Positions 18,861-27,361 of a stretch of 64,000 nucleotides of DNA are shown here, piece by piece. Position 1 is the first letter of the stretch; every line of letters starts with the position of its first letter. The position numbers and the translations under genes are program-made. Under the pieces are notes generated by a model. That model was given only the letters and a program-made list of their open reading frames with translations. It was not told the DNA's origin and searched no databases. Source of the stretch: an uncultured Eubacteriales bacterium (GTDB lineage Bacteria; Bacillota; Clostridia; Oscillospirales; QAMX01); the NCBI GenBank assembly GCA_934546935.1, contig CAKTEH010000002.1, positions 161,561-225,560 of the forward strand, in the 5' to 3' direction.

Positions 18861-18975
18861 GCGCAAAAAAGCTGTTTTTTAGGATGAAAGCAGGATAAAA
18901 ACAGGTGAATTTTCCAAATTTCCGTGACGAATCACAAAAGCTCCGCCATGAATCTACAAGCCCGCATAAATCTAT

Positions 18976-19845
18976 TCAGCGCCCTTTCCCGGCAAAAAAC
19001 AGCGCCAGCATCCCGGGCCCGACATGTGCGCCGGTCATCGGTTCATGCACCGAAACAATCAGCTCGCCCGGACGCGCGATTTCACAGATCCGTTCGGCAA
19101 GCTCCATTGCGTCCGCCTCGCAGTCGCCATGAGAAATTGCAACCCGGCTGTGCTGCGGATCAACCGCAGTCTCCCGGTAAAGCCTGGCGATCCGGCTGAT
19201 CGCATCCCTGCGGCCGCGCGCCTTATCAATCATCACAATACGCCCCTCTTCGTTGCCGTAAAGGATTGGCTTGATCTGCAGAACCGTTCCGACAATAGCT
19301 TTTACCCCCGAGATCCGCCCGCCGCGGCGCAGGAACATCATATCATCCACCGTAAAATACTGGCGCATATTCCCGCAGTATTCACGTAAATCGGCACATA
19401 ACGCAGACAATTCCATTCCCTGCGCGCGCAAATCTGCAGCATGACAGGCAACCAGCCCAATGCCCAGGCCAGCGCCCAGAGAATCCACCACCTCGGCGCG
19501 GCGCCCTGGATAGCTTTCGCACAGGCGTTCGGCAGCCATCCGGGCCGAGTGTACCGTCCCGCTGACGCCGGAGGAAAGCCCAATATAAACCACATCTTCG
19601 CCGGCTTCCAAAACCGGAGCAAAAGCGTCCATAAATACTTCCTGATTAATCAGCGAAGTCTTCACTGGTGTCCCGGAGCGCAGCGCATGATAATACTGCT
19701 TATAATCAAAGCGGGTCAGATCTGCCGGGCATTCATAACGCGCACCGCCAAGCTCCAGCGGATACGTCAGCACACGTATGCCAAGCCGGGTCATCTCCTC
19801 ATAAGGAAGATTGGCGGCTGTATCGGTGAAGATTTGATAAGACAT
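18976..19845 (-). CDS. DegV family fatty-acid-binding protein
   Basis: A 289-residue DegV protein: an N-terminal EDD fold starting IFTDTAANLPYEE, then KTSLINQEVF, GLSSGVSGT and the C-terminal FLRRGGRISG segment that contributes to the lipid pocket. DegV/FakB proteins bind a fatty acid and present it to a FakA-type kinase for phospholipid synthesis; no kinase gene is nearby, so this may be a stand-alone FakB-like carrier. It is monocistronic with a consensus promoter. Confidence 0.88.
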   Translation of the reverse strand: MSYQIFTDTAANLPYEEMTRLGIRVLTYPLELGGARYECPADLTRFDYKQYYHALRSGTPVKTSLINQEVFMDAFAPVLEAGEDVVYIGLSSGVSGTVHSARMAAERLCESYPGRRAEVVDSLGAGLGIGLVACHAADLRAQGMELSALCADLREYCGNMRQYFTVDDMMFLRRGGRISGVKAIVGTVLQIKPILYGNEEGRIVMIDKARGRRDAISRIARLYRETAVDPQHSRVAISHGDCEADAMELAERICEIARPGELIVSVHEPMTGAHVGPGMLALFFAGKGR

Positions 19846-19876
19846 TTTAGGACACCTCTATCTAGTATTTGAAACC

Positions 19877-19905
19877 ATTATATGCGTTTATTATAATTAT
19901 GTCAA
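19877..19905 (-). promoter_or_regulatory. Consensus promoter for degV gene
   Basis: On the minus strand TTGACA (19905-19900), a 17-base spacer and TATAAT (19882-19877) match the sigma-70 consensus exactly, 32 bases before the ATG. Confidence 0.8.
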
Positions 19906-20435
19906 TATATTTTCAGACAATACAAGCCAAAATATCTGTATGCTTTTAAAAAACAGTATCAGTATTATAATACAAGTATAAATAAATGTAAAGGCAAAGA
20001 AGCTTGAAAATCGTCAGTTTAAAATTTATTCATTCTTAGCACAACAAAAATGCACGTCTGTTTTATTCCAGACGCGCATAGGTTGCTGCAAAGCTTAATC
20101 ACACAGAATACTTGCCATGCCGCTCAGCAGCGCAGCAACAAGGAAACCACCCAGGCCGGATGCCATAGGCCATGGACAAAGCCAAAATAAAGGAAAAGAA
20201 TACCAGCAGGCTGTTCCTTTCGCCTGCGCGCCGTTTCCTCCACAGGCCCAAGCGTGCCTGCGCCGGCCCATCAGCGGACCTTCGAAAAATCAGTACAACC
20301 GGCGTCATGGTCAGCACAGGGAAACGCCTCTGGAACGCATCCATGCGGCTTTTCGGAAAAACCATGTCAAATCCGGCTGCGCAGGCAAAAGGCGGCTGTT
20401 TGCGCTGCAGGTTTTCGGATCCGGCAGGGAAAAAC
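19906..20435. other. Intergenic region with possible minus-strand gene remnant
   Basis: An AT-rich part (19906-20060) holds nothing recognisable. From about 20370 down to 20096 the minus strand gives membrane-protein-like text in two frames: SLLVFFSFILALSMAYG in one, then GLGGFLVAALLSGMASILCD and a stop in another. This could be the frameshifted end of a small membrane protein. No ribosome binding site or family match is visible, so it is not called a gene. Confidence 0.3.
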
Positions 20436-20464
20436 TTGCCAGACGCACGCTGCTGTGTTAGGAT
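20436..20464 (+). promoter_or_regulatory. Promoter for GNAT gene
   Basis: TTGCCA (20436-20441), 17 bases, TAGGAT (20459-20464). The predicted transcript would start about 27 bases before the TTG start codon at 20498. Confidence 0.5.
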
Positions 20465-20497
20465 ACAGGGTAGAATCAAAAAAGAAGGTGCAGAATT

Positions 20498-20998
20498 TTG
20501 ATCCGCCCGGCGAAACCGCAGGAATTTACACAGATTCTGAAAATCTACCAAACCGCGCGTCTTTACATGAAAACGCATGGCAATCCCTGCCAATGGGGAA
20601 ACCATAATCCCACACCGGAAACATTGGAAGAGGATATGCGCCGCGGGCAGCTGTACGTGCTTGAAGGCGCCGATTACACCGCGCATGCAGCCTTTGTCTT
20701 TTTCACCGGCGCCGAGCCTAGCTATACGCAAATCGACGGTGCTTGGCTTGACGGCGGCCCTTACGGCTGTATCCACCGTGTTGCAAGCGACGGGACGCTG
20801 CACGGCGTATTCCGGCATATTGCAGGATTCTGCAAAGCACAGACAGCTTCCCTGCGCATCGATACCCACGCGGACAACCATACGATGCAGCATCTGCTTG
20901 AACAGACCGGCTTTGTCCGCTGCGGCATTATCCGCCTGCCGGATGGCAGCCCACGCATTGCTTACCAGTTTCTGAAAATAGAAGACGCTTTGGAATAA
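20498..20998 (+). CDS. GNAT family N-acetyltransferase
   Basis: A 166-residue acetyltransferase-like protein. It begins IRPAKPQEFTQILKIYQTA, the usual first strand and helix of the GNAT fold, and ends with HADNHTMQHLLEQTGFVRCG, the conserved motif B region. The acetyl-CoA loop is less canonical (IHRVASDGTLHGVFRHIAGF), as in several uncharacterised Clostridia members. The start is TTG at 20498 with AAGAAGGTG eight bases upstream. The acceptor is unknown. Confidence 0.78.
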   Translation: MIRPAKPQEFTQILKIYQTARLYMKTHGNPCQWGNHNPTPETLEEDMRRGQLYVLEGADYTAHAAFVFFTGAEPSYTQIDGAWLDGGPYGCIHRVASDGTLHGVFRHIAGFCKAQTASLRIDTHADNHTMQHLLEQTGFVRCGIIRLPDGSPRIAYQFLKIEDALE

Positions 20999-21009
20999 GC
21001 GCTGTCCTC

Positions 21010-21492
21010 TTACCCGGGCTGCTGCCCCGGAAGCCGGCATACATCGATCCAGTCCTCCGGATTTGCCAGCGTCTCCAGCTCGGAAAGATTGAGCTCAATC
21101 GCAGAATTTGCACTTCCGCAGGCAGGAAATACCGTCTCAAAGCGGCGCAGTGAAATATCCAGATATATCGCTACTCCCGTATTGACGGCAAACGGGCAGA
21201 CGCCGCCAACCGCATGGCCAATGCGCGCCGGTGCTTCTTCCCAGGAGAGCATTTTTGCTTTGACGCCGAAATACGCTTTATATTTGGCGTTATCGATCTT
21301 TGCATCGCCCGCCGCAACTACGAGCACCGTCCTCCCATTTACATCAAAAGAAATCGTTTTTGCAATCCGGCAGCCTTCGCAGCCCAGCGCTGAAGCCGCC
21401 AGTTCTACCGTTGCGCTGGAAACAGGGAATTCAAGGATGCGGGATTCCATCCCGTAAACACGAAGATATTCGCGTACTTTTTCGATTGACAT
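21010..21492 (-). CDS. YbaK/EbsC family aminoacyl-tRNA deacylase
   Basis: A 160-residue YbaK-domain protein (AKTISFDVNGRTVLVVAAGD, then GGVCPFAVNTGVAIYLD and a C-terminal GSANSAIELNLSEL block). Relatives hydrolyse mischarged tRNAs in trans. The conserved lysine of the family is probably that in RIAKTI. The start at 21492 follows GGAGGGC; 12 upstream in-frame codons were discarded because they lack a ribosome binding site. It converges on the GNAT gene, leaving 11 bases between stops. Confidence 0.85.
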   Translation of the reverse strand: MSIEKVREYLRVYGMESRILEFPVSSATVELAASALGCEGCRIAKTISFDVNGRTVLVVAAGDAKIDNAKYKAYFGVKAKMLSWEEAPARIGHAVGGVCPFAVNTGVAIYLDISLRRFETVFPACGSANSAIELNLSELETLANPEDWIDVCRLPGQQPG

Positions 21493-21533
21493 CGTAAGAG
21501 CCCTCCTCTTTTCAAATATCCATATCACAGTTT

Positions 21534-21569
21534 AAAACGCTCCCTTATGCATAAATGCACAAGGGAGCG
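21534..21569 (-). terminator. Terminator after the MBL hydrolase gene
   Basis: On the minus strand CGCTCCCTTGTGCA pairs with TGCATAAGGGAGCG and is followed by TTTTAAA, 39 bases after the MBL stop and before the YbaK gene. Confidence 0.75.
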
Positions 21570-21607
21570 CAATACGCCAGAAGACTGTAGGCGTGTGGAT
21601 TTTTTCG

Positions 21608-22369
21608 TTATTCTTTGAAAACGTGGTCAGGCCGATAGACCAAAGGGCCATTATGTTCTCCAAAATAATAACAGGGCAGCCCAGCATGCGCACCGAAATT
21701 ATAAATACCTGCACGTTCCGTTTTTCCCGCAAGAATCGCATCGGACGCCTCGATCAGATCATCGAGCAGGCTTACCGGCTGCAAACCAATTGTATGGCCG
21801 GTCAGCAGGTAATCAAAGCGGCTGCGCAGCGAGGAGAGCTTCTTAAGCGACGCATTATGTTCCTCAACAGACAGGCTATAGGGGAACAGCAACCAAACCG
21901 TATCATGCAAAACCGTGTCGCCGGTAACCAGGACACGATCCTCAATATCCAGAAAACAGGTGGATCCAGGCGTATGTCCGGGGGTTGCAATGGCTTCCAC
22001 ATGACGCCCTCCCAGATCAAGAACTTCACCGTCGCAGATCGGTTTCAATGGGCCGGGGCGCAGGGAACGGAACGCCTCCGGCACCTGGTTAAAATCAAAC
22101 ATCATGTCATAAATTGAAAAATCCGCAGGATTCAAGAGGCATTCATCATAGAAAACATTGCCTCGCACATGGTCAAAATGAGAATGCGTACAGGCAAGCG
22201 TCAGCGGCAGGCTGGTATAAGTACGCACATAATCCTTATGGTTTTCGCGGCCATAGCCAGTGTCGATAACCAGGGCGCGATCTGTCCCGCGTATGACATA
22301 GGAGCCGGGGCCGATATTAATCTGGGCAATATGGTTATTGATTTCCGTAAATTTGCACTCGGTATCCAT
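21608..22369 (-). CDS. MBL-fold metallo-hydrolase
   Basis: A 253-residue metallo-beta-lactamase-fold hydrolase with the full metal-binding set: THSHFDH (HxHxDH), ATPGHTPGS, TGDTVLHD and the late LLTGHT. These bind two metal ions, and the family cleaves thioester, phosphoester or lactone bonds. No domain beyond the MBL fold is seen, so the substrate is unknown. The ATG at 22369 was chosen because AGGAGA lies eight bases upstream; an ATG at 22375 is an alternative. Confidence 0.85.
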   Translation of the reverse strand: MDTECKFTEINNHIAQINIGPGSYVIRGTDRALVIDTGYGRENHKDYVRTYTSLPLTLACTHSHFDHVRGNVFYDECLLNPADFSIYDMMFDFNQVPEAFRSLRPGPLKPICDGEVLDLGGRHVEAIATPGHTPGSTCFLDIEDRVLVTGDTVLHDTVWLLFPYSLSVEEHNASLKKLSSLRSRFDYLLTGHTIGLQPVSLLDDLIEASDAILAGKTERAGIYNFGAHAGLPCYYFGEHNGPLVYRPDHVFKE

Positions 22370-22400
22370 TATCATGTTCTCCTTTATCCAGTTTATTTTT

Positions 22401-22429
22401 ATTTTAGCACATACCGTGCCACAGTACAA
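22401..22429 (-). promoter_or_regulatory. Promoter for MBL hydrolase gene
   Basis: On the minus strand TTGTAC (22429-22424), 17 bases, TAAAAT (22406-22401), 32 bases before the start codon. Confidence 0.55.
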
Positions 22430-22551
22430 GCCGGTTAACTTGCGGCAGGCGTCTTATTCTTGAAAAATACAGGATACAGATCTTTCCGTACGGCCAAAAA
22501 CCAAAAAACCGAAACTATAAAATCCAGAAAGACATCAGGAGGAAAAACACC

Positions 22552-23595
22552 GTGCTCAAGCCGGAGCGTCTGCACCGCGGCGACACGGTCGCCATTGTCA
22601 GCTTTTCCCAAGGCATGCTGGGAGAGCCTCAGTTTATCCATAAATATGAAATTGCGAAAAAGCGCCTGGAGGAGGACTTCGGCCTGCGCGTCCTATGTAT
22701 GGACAATGCGCGCAGGGGGGTAGAGTATCTCTACCGGCATCCGGAAGCCCGGGCAGAGGACTGGATGAACGCTTTCCGCAATCCGGAAGTGCGGGGGATT
22801 TTTAATGCCATTGGCGGCGACGATACAATTCGGCTGCTTCCCTATATCGATTTCAGTCTCATCCGGAGGAACCCGAAAATTTTCACAGGCTTCTCGGATA
22901 CAACCGCAAACCATTTCATGTGTTATCACGCGCGGCTTGTTTCCTACTACGGGGCCTCTGTTATGAATAATTTCTCCGAATATGTGCGCATCAATCCATA
23001 TACGGAATCTATGATCCGGCGCACGCTCTTCCAACCAGAAGCAATGCTGGATATTCCCAGCGCGCCCTTTTTCCGGGATGACGACGATGAACGGATTTGG
23101 TGGTGCGAGGAAAACCGAGGCCGGGAAAAAACCTGGAACCCGGAGCCGCATGGCTATGAAATCCTGCAGGGGTCTGGCATTGCTGAAGGCGAACTGCTTG
23201 GCGGATGTCTGGATACTTTTATCCAGCTCTTCGGTACGGCGATCTGGCCCCCGGCAGAACAATGGCGCGGCAAAATTCTTTTCCTGGAGACAAGCGAAAT
23301 GGACATGTCCTGTGATCTACTGTGCTGGATTCTGCGCAGCCTCCTGGCTCAGGGAATTTTGCAGGCAGTCAATGCAATCCTTGTCGGGAAACCTGCCCGG
23401 CGCGGGAAATATGAGCCTTATAAAGAGGTTTTCCGCCGGGTTGTCGGCATTGAGGCTGGACGTCCGGAACTTCCGATCCTCTATAATGTGAATTTTGGCC
23501 ACGCAGAGCCCATTGGTATCTTTCCTTACGGCTTACGCTGCAGGCTCGACGCAGATAGGCGGACGCTTACGCTTCTGGAACCCGCCACGCGCTGA
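22552..23595 (+). CDS. S66 family peptidase (LD-carboxypeptidase/MccF-like)
   Basis: A 347-residue serine peptidase. Ser115 in FTGFSDTTANHF is the expected nucleophile. The Glu in FLETSEMDMS and the His in NFGHAEPIGIFPYG complete the Ser-Glu-His triad of family S66. Members trim murein peptides (LdcA) or cleave microcin C7-type toxins (MccF); the longer loop around residues 170-200 (IWWCEENRGREKTWNPEP) is closer to the MccF branch. The start is GTG at 22552 behind AGGAGG. It is monocistronic and ends in a clear terminator. Confidence 0.87.
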   Translation: MLKPERLHRGDTVAIVSFSQGMLGEPQFIHKYEIAKKRLEEDFGLRVLCMDNARRGVEYLYRHPEARAEDWMNAFRNPEVRGIFNAIGGDDTIRLLPYIDFSLIRRNPKIFTGFSDTTANHFMCYHARLVSYYGASVMNNFSEYVRINPYTESMIRRTLFQPEAMLDIPSAPFFRDDDDERIWWCEENRGREKTWNPEPHGYEILQGSGIAEGELLGGCLDTFIQLFGTAIWPPAEQWRGKILFLETSEMDMSCDLLCWILRSLLAQGILQAVNAILVGKPARRGKYEPYKEVFRRVVGIEAGRPELPILYNVNFGHAEPIGIFPYGLRCRLDADRRTLTLLEPATR

Positions 23596-23620
23596 GCATC
23601 AAGCGCATTTCCGAAAAACG

Positions 23621-23659
23621 ATCCCCCTGCGAATACAACGGATTCGCAGGGGGATTTTC
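23621..23659 (+). terminator. Terminator after S66 peptidase gene
   Basis: ATCCCCCTGCGAATC-type stem (23621-23655) with a short loop followed by TTTT. Confidence 0.85.
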
Positions 23660-23703
23660 CACCTTCGGTTCGGGCAAGCAGCCCAGTTGGAAAGCAGATG
23701 CCT

Positions 23704-24078
23704 TTACTCTTGCTGTTTTTCTTCCATCAGCGCTTTAAGCCGGCTGAAACTTTCCTCGCTGATCTCATGTTCGATTTTACAGGCATCCGCATAGGCCGTT
23801 TCTGGGGATACGCCGATACGCAGGAAAAAGCGGGCAAGCACATTATGCCGCTCATAAATCGGTTCGGCAATGATACGGCCCTGTTGTGTAAGCGTGATAT
23901 GGTTTTCCCCATCCACCTCGATCAGACCTTTTTCACGCAGGTGCCGGACAACCTCTGATACAGTAGGCCGCGAATAACCCAGTTCAGCGCAGATATCTGC
24001 CGCATGTACGCCCGCTTTGCGCTGTGTCAAAATCAAAATGGTTTCCAGATAGTTTTCCATAGCCCGGGTTACCGCCAT
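23704..24078 (-). CDS. DtxR/MntR family metal-dependent regulator
   Basis: A 124-residue regulator: an N-terminal winged helix (MENYLETIL, SRPTVSEVVRHLREKGLIEV) and a dimerisation/metal-binding domain. The metal site contains ACKIEHEIS, a C-x-x-E-H pattern as in iron-sensing DtxR, whereas manganese-sensing MntR has E-x-x-E-H. No SH3-like third domain is present. I therefore favour iron sensing, though assignments within the family are uncertain. The ATG at 24078 follows GGGGAGG. No metal transporter is adjacent. Confidence 0.82.
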   Translation of the reverse strand: MAVTRAMENYLETILILTQRKAGVHAADICAELGYSRPTVSEVVRHLREKGLIEVDGENHITLTQQGRIIAEPIYERHNVLARFFLRIGVSPETAYADACKIEHEISEESFSRLKALMEEKQQE

Positions 24079-24111
24079 ACGCTTTTCCTCCCCGCACAGT
24101 ACATGATTTAT

Positions 24112-24140
24112 ATTATACCACGCGATCAGAAAAAAGTCAG
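24112..24140 (-). promoter_or_regulatory. Promoter for DtxR-type gene
   Basis: On the minus strand CTGACT (24140-24135), 17 bases, TATAAT (24117-24112), about 33 bases before the start codon. Confidence 0.55.
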
Positions 24141-24411
24141 CCGCCGAAATCCGGACGCCGTCTTCCCGGATGCAGGCTACGCAAGCTTTCTTTCCAGCCC
24201 TTACAAATATTAATCCGCCGCATGCATCCCATCCAGTTACCGAATTTTGATCTGCGTCATACGCTTTCATCTCATAAACCGCGCAACGGCCATGGTCTCA
24301 CGTTCTTTCCTAAACCCCGGCGCTGTGCTGTCCCATGGGCATAATCCTGCAAGCGCAGAGCCCTTTCACGCAACGGACCGGCTTACTTTTTCAAAATACA
24401 ATACGCAGGTC
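24141..24411. other. Intergenic, nothing recognised
   Basis: About 270 bases between the DtxR-type gene and the stop of the esterase homologue. No hairpin with a T run and no gene-like frame with a ribosome binding site were found. Confidence 0.5.
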
Positions 24412-25275
24412 CTATAACGCACACCGGCGCAGCGGGAGGAAGTCATCAAGCGTACGCCGCAGATATGCGTCCCACATTTCAAAATCATGGCCGTACCCCT
24501 CGGCAAGCGTGTACTCGACTGCAAGCCCCAGCGTACGCAGCGCGCGCACATCATCCTCCACGCGTTCTCGGATAAATTCGCGGCTTCCGCACACAAGATG
24601 CAGCGCGGGAAAATCCACGCCCTCAGCCAATCCCTGGCGGACAAGCGCTGCAAGATCAAAGCGGGAACCTTCGATTTGCGAGGCTGGTCCGAAAGTATTC
24701 AGATAAATCGGGAAGCTTTTGAAATGTTCGCTTTTCAGTTCCCTTTCCAGTGTACCGGTATTGGCCGTAAGGCCGATGCCGCCGGAAATATCGACACAGG
24801 CGCAATAGCGGTGCGGGTAACGAAGCGCATTTCCAAGCGCCGCATTGCCGCCCATAGCATAGCCCACAATAAAATTATCCCGGCGTTCCGGGGAGGAAGG
24901 AAACAGCGACTGTACCACCACCGGAAGTTCTTCTCCGATAAAAGTCGAATAATTTTTTCCATAAGCGGTATCTACACCAAAGGAGTTGGCCACATCCGGC
25001 GCCACAAGCATAACACAGTTGCGCTCGGCATAGCGCTCAACATTGGTATAACGCAGAGGCAGCGAGTCATCATCCCCACCGCCATGGATCAGATAGACAG
25101 TCTGAAATTTCATTCCAGAATGGTAGACCGGAAGGGACGGCGTCTCTCCAGGGCCCATATGCCCACGCGTTCCCTGGGAAAGGTCATAGTAGCTGAAGGA
25201 ATTGGTTGGGATCACGGCACTGACATCAACCCAATGTCCAAGCGCCTGGGATCGATAGTTAAAACGCAGCAGCAT
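24412..25275 (-). CDS. Esterase D-like hydrolase homologue lacking the catalytic serine
   Basis: A 287-residue protein of the tributyrin esterase/esterase D family. Family features are MKFQTVYLIHGGGDDD (oxyanion-hole region), the nucleophile elbow, and the late GYGHDFEMWDAYL with the expected catalytic His. The elbow reads VGYAMGGNA: the codon is GCT (Ala) where the family has Ser in GxSxG. The frame is otherwise intact. It is either a catalytically dead homologue with a binding role, or it uses another residue. The start at 25275 follows TTAGGAGG. No signal peptide is seen. Confidence 0.82.
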   Translation of the reverse strand: MLLRFNYRSQALGHWVDVSAVIPTNSFSYYDLSQGTRGHMGPGETPSLPVYHSGMKFQTVYLIHGGGDDDSLPLRYTNVERYAERNCVMLVAPDVANSFGVDTAYGKNYSTFIGEELPVVVQSLFPSSPERRDNFIVGYAMGGNAALGNALRYPHRYCACVDISGGIGLTANTGTLERELKSEHFKSFPIYLNTFGPASQIEGSRFDLAALVRQGLAEGVDFPALHLVCGSREFIRERVEDDVRALRTLGLAVEYTLAEGYGHDFEMWDAYLRRTLDDFLPLRRCAL

Positions 25276-25396
25276 GGTTTATCCTCCTAAATTTCTATAG
25301 CTTCAGCATAGGGGAAAGGCAGGAGCGCGTCAATTTACAAATTTCCTTTTCCGTAAAACATGGATGAAAACCGTAAAAAACCGGATCGCGTTTTCT

Positions 25397-25424
25397 TTGT
25401 TTTTTAACCATATCATGCTATAAT
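25397..25424 (+). promoter_or_regulatory. Possible promoter for the HEPN-like gene
   Basis: A good TATAAT (25419-25424) with a weak TTGTTT (25397-25402) 16 bases upstream; the gene starts 47 bases later. Confidence 0.4.
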
Positions 25425-25471
25425 CTTCATAAAAAGGGAAAAACGCTGCTTAAGCAGGAAGCGAGGTGGCT

Positions 25472-26311
25472 ATGCGGTGGATTGATTACAGGCAATGCCT
25501 TGGCGTTGGGTTTGGGGATCAGGAAAAATTCCGGCTGTTGCAAAATAAAATCCATAATCTGCTGAACATATCCCGGGACGGAATCGGCTATACCGGGAAA
25601 AGCTATTTCCAGTTTTGTATGATGACCGGAAGGCGTTTCTGCGAGTTGCGCAGCCCGCCGGGCTGTGTGCTTTCTATCCTCGGAGACGAAGCAGAAGACC
25701 TCGGCGCCTTCTTAAGCGATTATATTGCGTTTGTCAATACGTTTGAGCAATTGCCCTATTCCTCCTGGGACCGGCAGGCGTTTATCAACCTGCTACGCAA
25801 TATGATGCAGCAGTCCGGGCTCCCAATTGAAATTTACAAAGACGCCGACGGGTACTTTGTTTTCCCTGAAGGAGCGGCGGAACTGGATGAATCACTGGTA
25901 TCCTGCCCGCTGCTCTGGCTGCGCGCCTACCCGGCGGCATACAAAAGCTTTTCTACTGCACTGAAGCAGTATGCAAAAAAGGAGTATATCCGCGACACTG
26001 CGGACAATCTGCGCAAGGCGCTTGAGGCGTTTTTGCAGGCTTTTTTTGAAAACGAGCGCAATCTTTCCAACAATATTCCCATCGTAGGCGCGTATTTGAA
26101 AAACTGTGGTGCGCCGCGTGAATTCTGCGAAGCTTACGTAAAGCTTGCTGATCTTTACCGCAAGCTCAACGATCGTGCCGCAAAGCATAACGACGCCATA
26201 GATGCACGCTTTCTGGAATTCCTGCTTTACCAGACGGGCATGTTTATCCGTCTGCTGCTTACCCTGCGCGCGGAGCCGCAGCATCCGGAGAATACCAGGG
26301 AAAAAACATAG
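25472..26311 (+). CDS. Uncharacterised protein, HEPN/abortive-infection-like C-terminus
   Basis: A 279-residue soluble protein that I do not recognise at family level. The C-terminal 110 residues are all-helical (NLRKALEAFLQAFFENERNLSNN region) and carry R235-A-A-K-H239, resembling the R-x(3-6)-H motif of HEPN ribonucleases and the C-terminal domain of abortive-infection proteins. The N-terminal half has no motif I can name. The start is ATG at 25472 (a GTG two codons upstream is possible). Its position beside a type III restriction system supports a defence role, but this is inference. Confidence 0.6.
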   Translation: MRWIDYRQCLGVGFGDQEKFRLLQNKIHNLLNISRDGIGYTGKSYFQFCMMTGRRFCELRSPPGCVLSILGDEAEDLGAFLSDYIAFVNTFEQLPYSSWDRQAFINLLRNMMQQSGLPIEIYKDADGYFVFPEGAAELDESLVSCPLLWLRAYPAAYKSFSTALKQYAKKEYIRDTADNLRKALEAFLQAFFENERNLSNNIPIVGAYLKNCGAPREFCEAYVKLADLYRKLNDRAAKHNDAIDARFLEFLLYQTGMFIRLLLTLRAEPQHPENTREKT

Positions 26312-26350
26312 TCCGGAAGCTGTCCTCTTTTACAGAGGACAGCTTCCGGA
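26301..26350 (-). terminator. 17-bp-stem terminator overlapping a coding end
   Basis: TCCGGAAGCTGTCCTCT (26312-26328) pairs perfectly with 26334-26350. On the minus strand it is followed by TATGTTTTTT. The 5' arm on that strand includes the last codons and stop of the gene ending at 26330. Confidence 0.75.
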
Positions 26351-27040
26351 TTCCTGTATAAGCAGTGCGCGAACCCGTGCAAAAATCTCATAGGGCGCAT
26401 GGGAAAATGCGCGCACAGAAAAACGTCCCAATACCTGCGGTCCTTCGCAGACAGTAAACAGGATTCCGTCGCAGATGACCATCCGCCGCCCGCAACTGAA
26501 TCCCCGCCGCGTGGACATGTCCGCATAACGGGCAAGACGCTGCAACTGGGAGAACAGAAGGAAACCCTCTTCATCATGTGTCAGCGCATCTGCGCAGGCC
26601 CAATGCTCAAGCCGGAAGCGGCTGGTATAAAAATAGGGGACAGCACGGGGATAGGCGGATGATGGGGCAGTTGCGCGCCACCCGTCAACTGAAAAACGGT
26701 AATATGGTTCGCAGGACGCCTTTGGAAGGACGTCAATTTCCCTGCGCCTAATAAGTTCCACATGCATGATCCGACCGAGATAAGCAATTCCCGGCCGCAT
26801 GCCGGCAGAAAACGCAGGCAGGTACAGGGCCACATGGGAGACCGGCAGCAGACGCCCACGCAGCTGCATGGCAGGAATATGATAAAACCGGCAGGCAAGG
26901 CAGGCGCGAAGCTGATGCAGATCCCGAACCCGCCCAACAAGCACATCCGGTTCCATCCCGGCCCCGGAATAATAGGTGCCTTCCGGCAGCACAGCATATG
27001 CGGGCGCGGCAGGAAGCATAAGCGCTGGTTTTGTGAACAT
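26330..27040 (-). CDS. Uncharacterised protein
   Basis: A 236-residue protein I do not recognise. It is rich in Arg, Tyr and Ala, has no membrane segment or signal peptide, and has seven cysteines, including CLACRF, without a clear metal motif. Its gene is well formed: AGGAGGAGAG before the ATG, a near-consensus promoter, and a strong terminator. It is transcribed away from the YgjP-Mod-Res operon, sharing a 320-bp divergent promoter region with it, and converges on the HEPN-like gene. Confidence 0.7.
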   Translation of the reverse strand: MFTKPALMLPAAPAYAVLPEGTYYSGAGMEPDVLVGRVRDLHQLRACLACRFYHIPAMQLRGRLLPVSHVALYLPAFSAGMRPGIAYLGRIMHVELIRRREIDVLPKASCEPYYRFSVDGWRATAPSSAYPRAVPYFYTSRFRLEHWACADALTHDEEGFLLFSQLQRLARYADMSTRRGFSCGRRMVICDGILFTVCEGPQVLGRFSVRAFSHAPYEIFARVRALLIQESGSCPL

Positions 27041-27175
27041 AGCCCTCTCCTCCTGGCAGAAATCTTCGCATCCCGGCCGGACATGAGAAACGCCGCCGGA
27101 CAGAGTCCAGAGCAGGCTGCGCTTTTATGTGCGAAGCCTGACGGCCGCAAAACGTGGGGAATAATGTATTGTCTT

Positions 27176-27204
27176 ATTATAGCATATCCTGTTGGTTTTC
27201 TCAA
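27176..27204 (-). promoter_or_regulatory. Promoter of the uncharacterised divergent gene
   Basis: On the minus strand TTGAGA (27204-27199), 17 bases, TATAAT (27181-27176). Confidence 0.65.
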
Positions 27205-27247
27205 GAAAACGAATACTTTTTGACAGGATGCAGCCGAAAAGTTTTAT

Positions 27248-27277
27248 TTGCCAAGACCTGCGCGTCAATGGTATAAT
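27248..27277 (+). promoter_or_regulatory. Promoter of the YgjP-Mod-Res operon
   Basis: TTGCCA (27248-27253), 18 bases, TATAAT (27272-27277), giving a leader of roughly 75 bases before the YgjP start. Confidence 0.6.
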
Positions 27278-27361
27278 AAATCAATTGGATGCGGTAAGAC
27301 CTGCCGCTGTATACATAGGATTTCAGCGAAAAAAGCGGGGCTTACGGAGGAAATGCAACCC

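Noticed and set aside
20099..21040. A 313-codon minus-strand frame across the GNAT gene
   Set aside because: Most of it is antisense to the GNAT gene; only its last 90 codons could be a remnant, and they have no recognisable start.
24079..24270. Extension of the DtxR-type regulator by 64 N-terminal residues
   Set aside because: The extension crosses the predicted promoter and lacks resemblance to the family; the ATG at 24078 has a good ribosome binding site.
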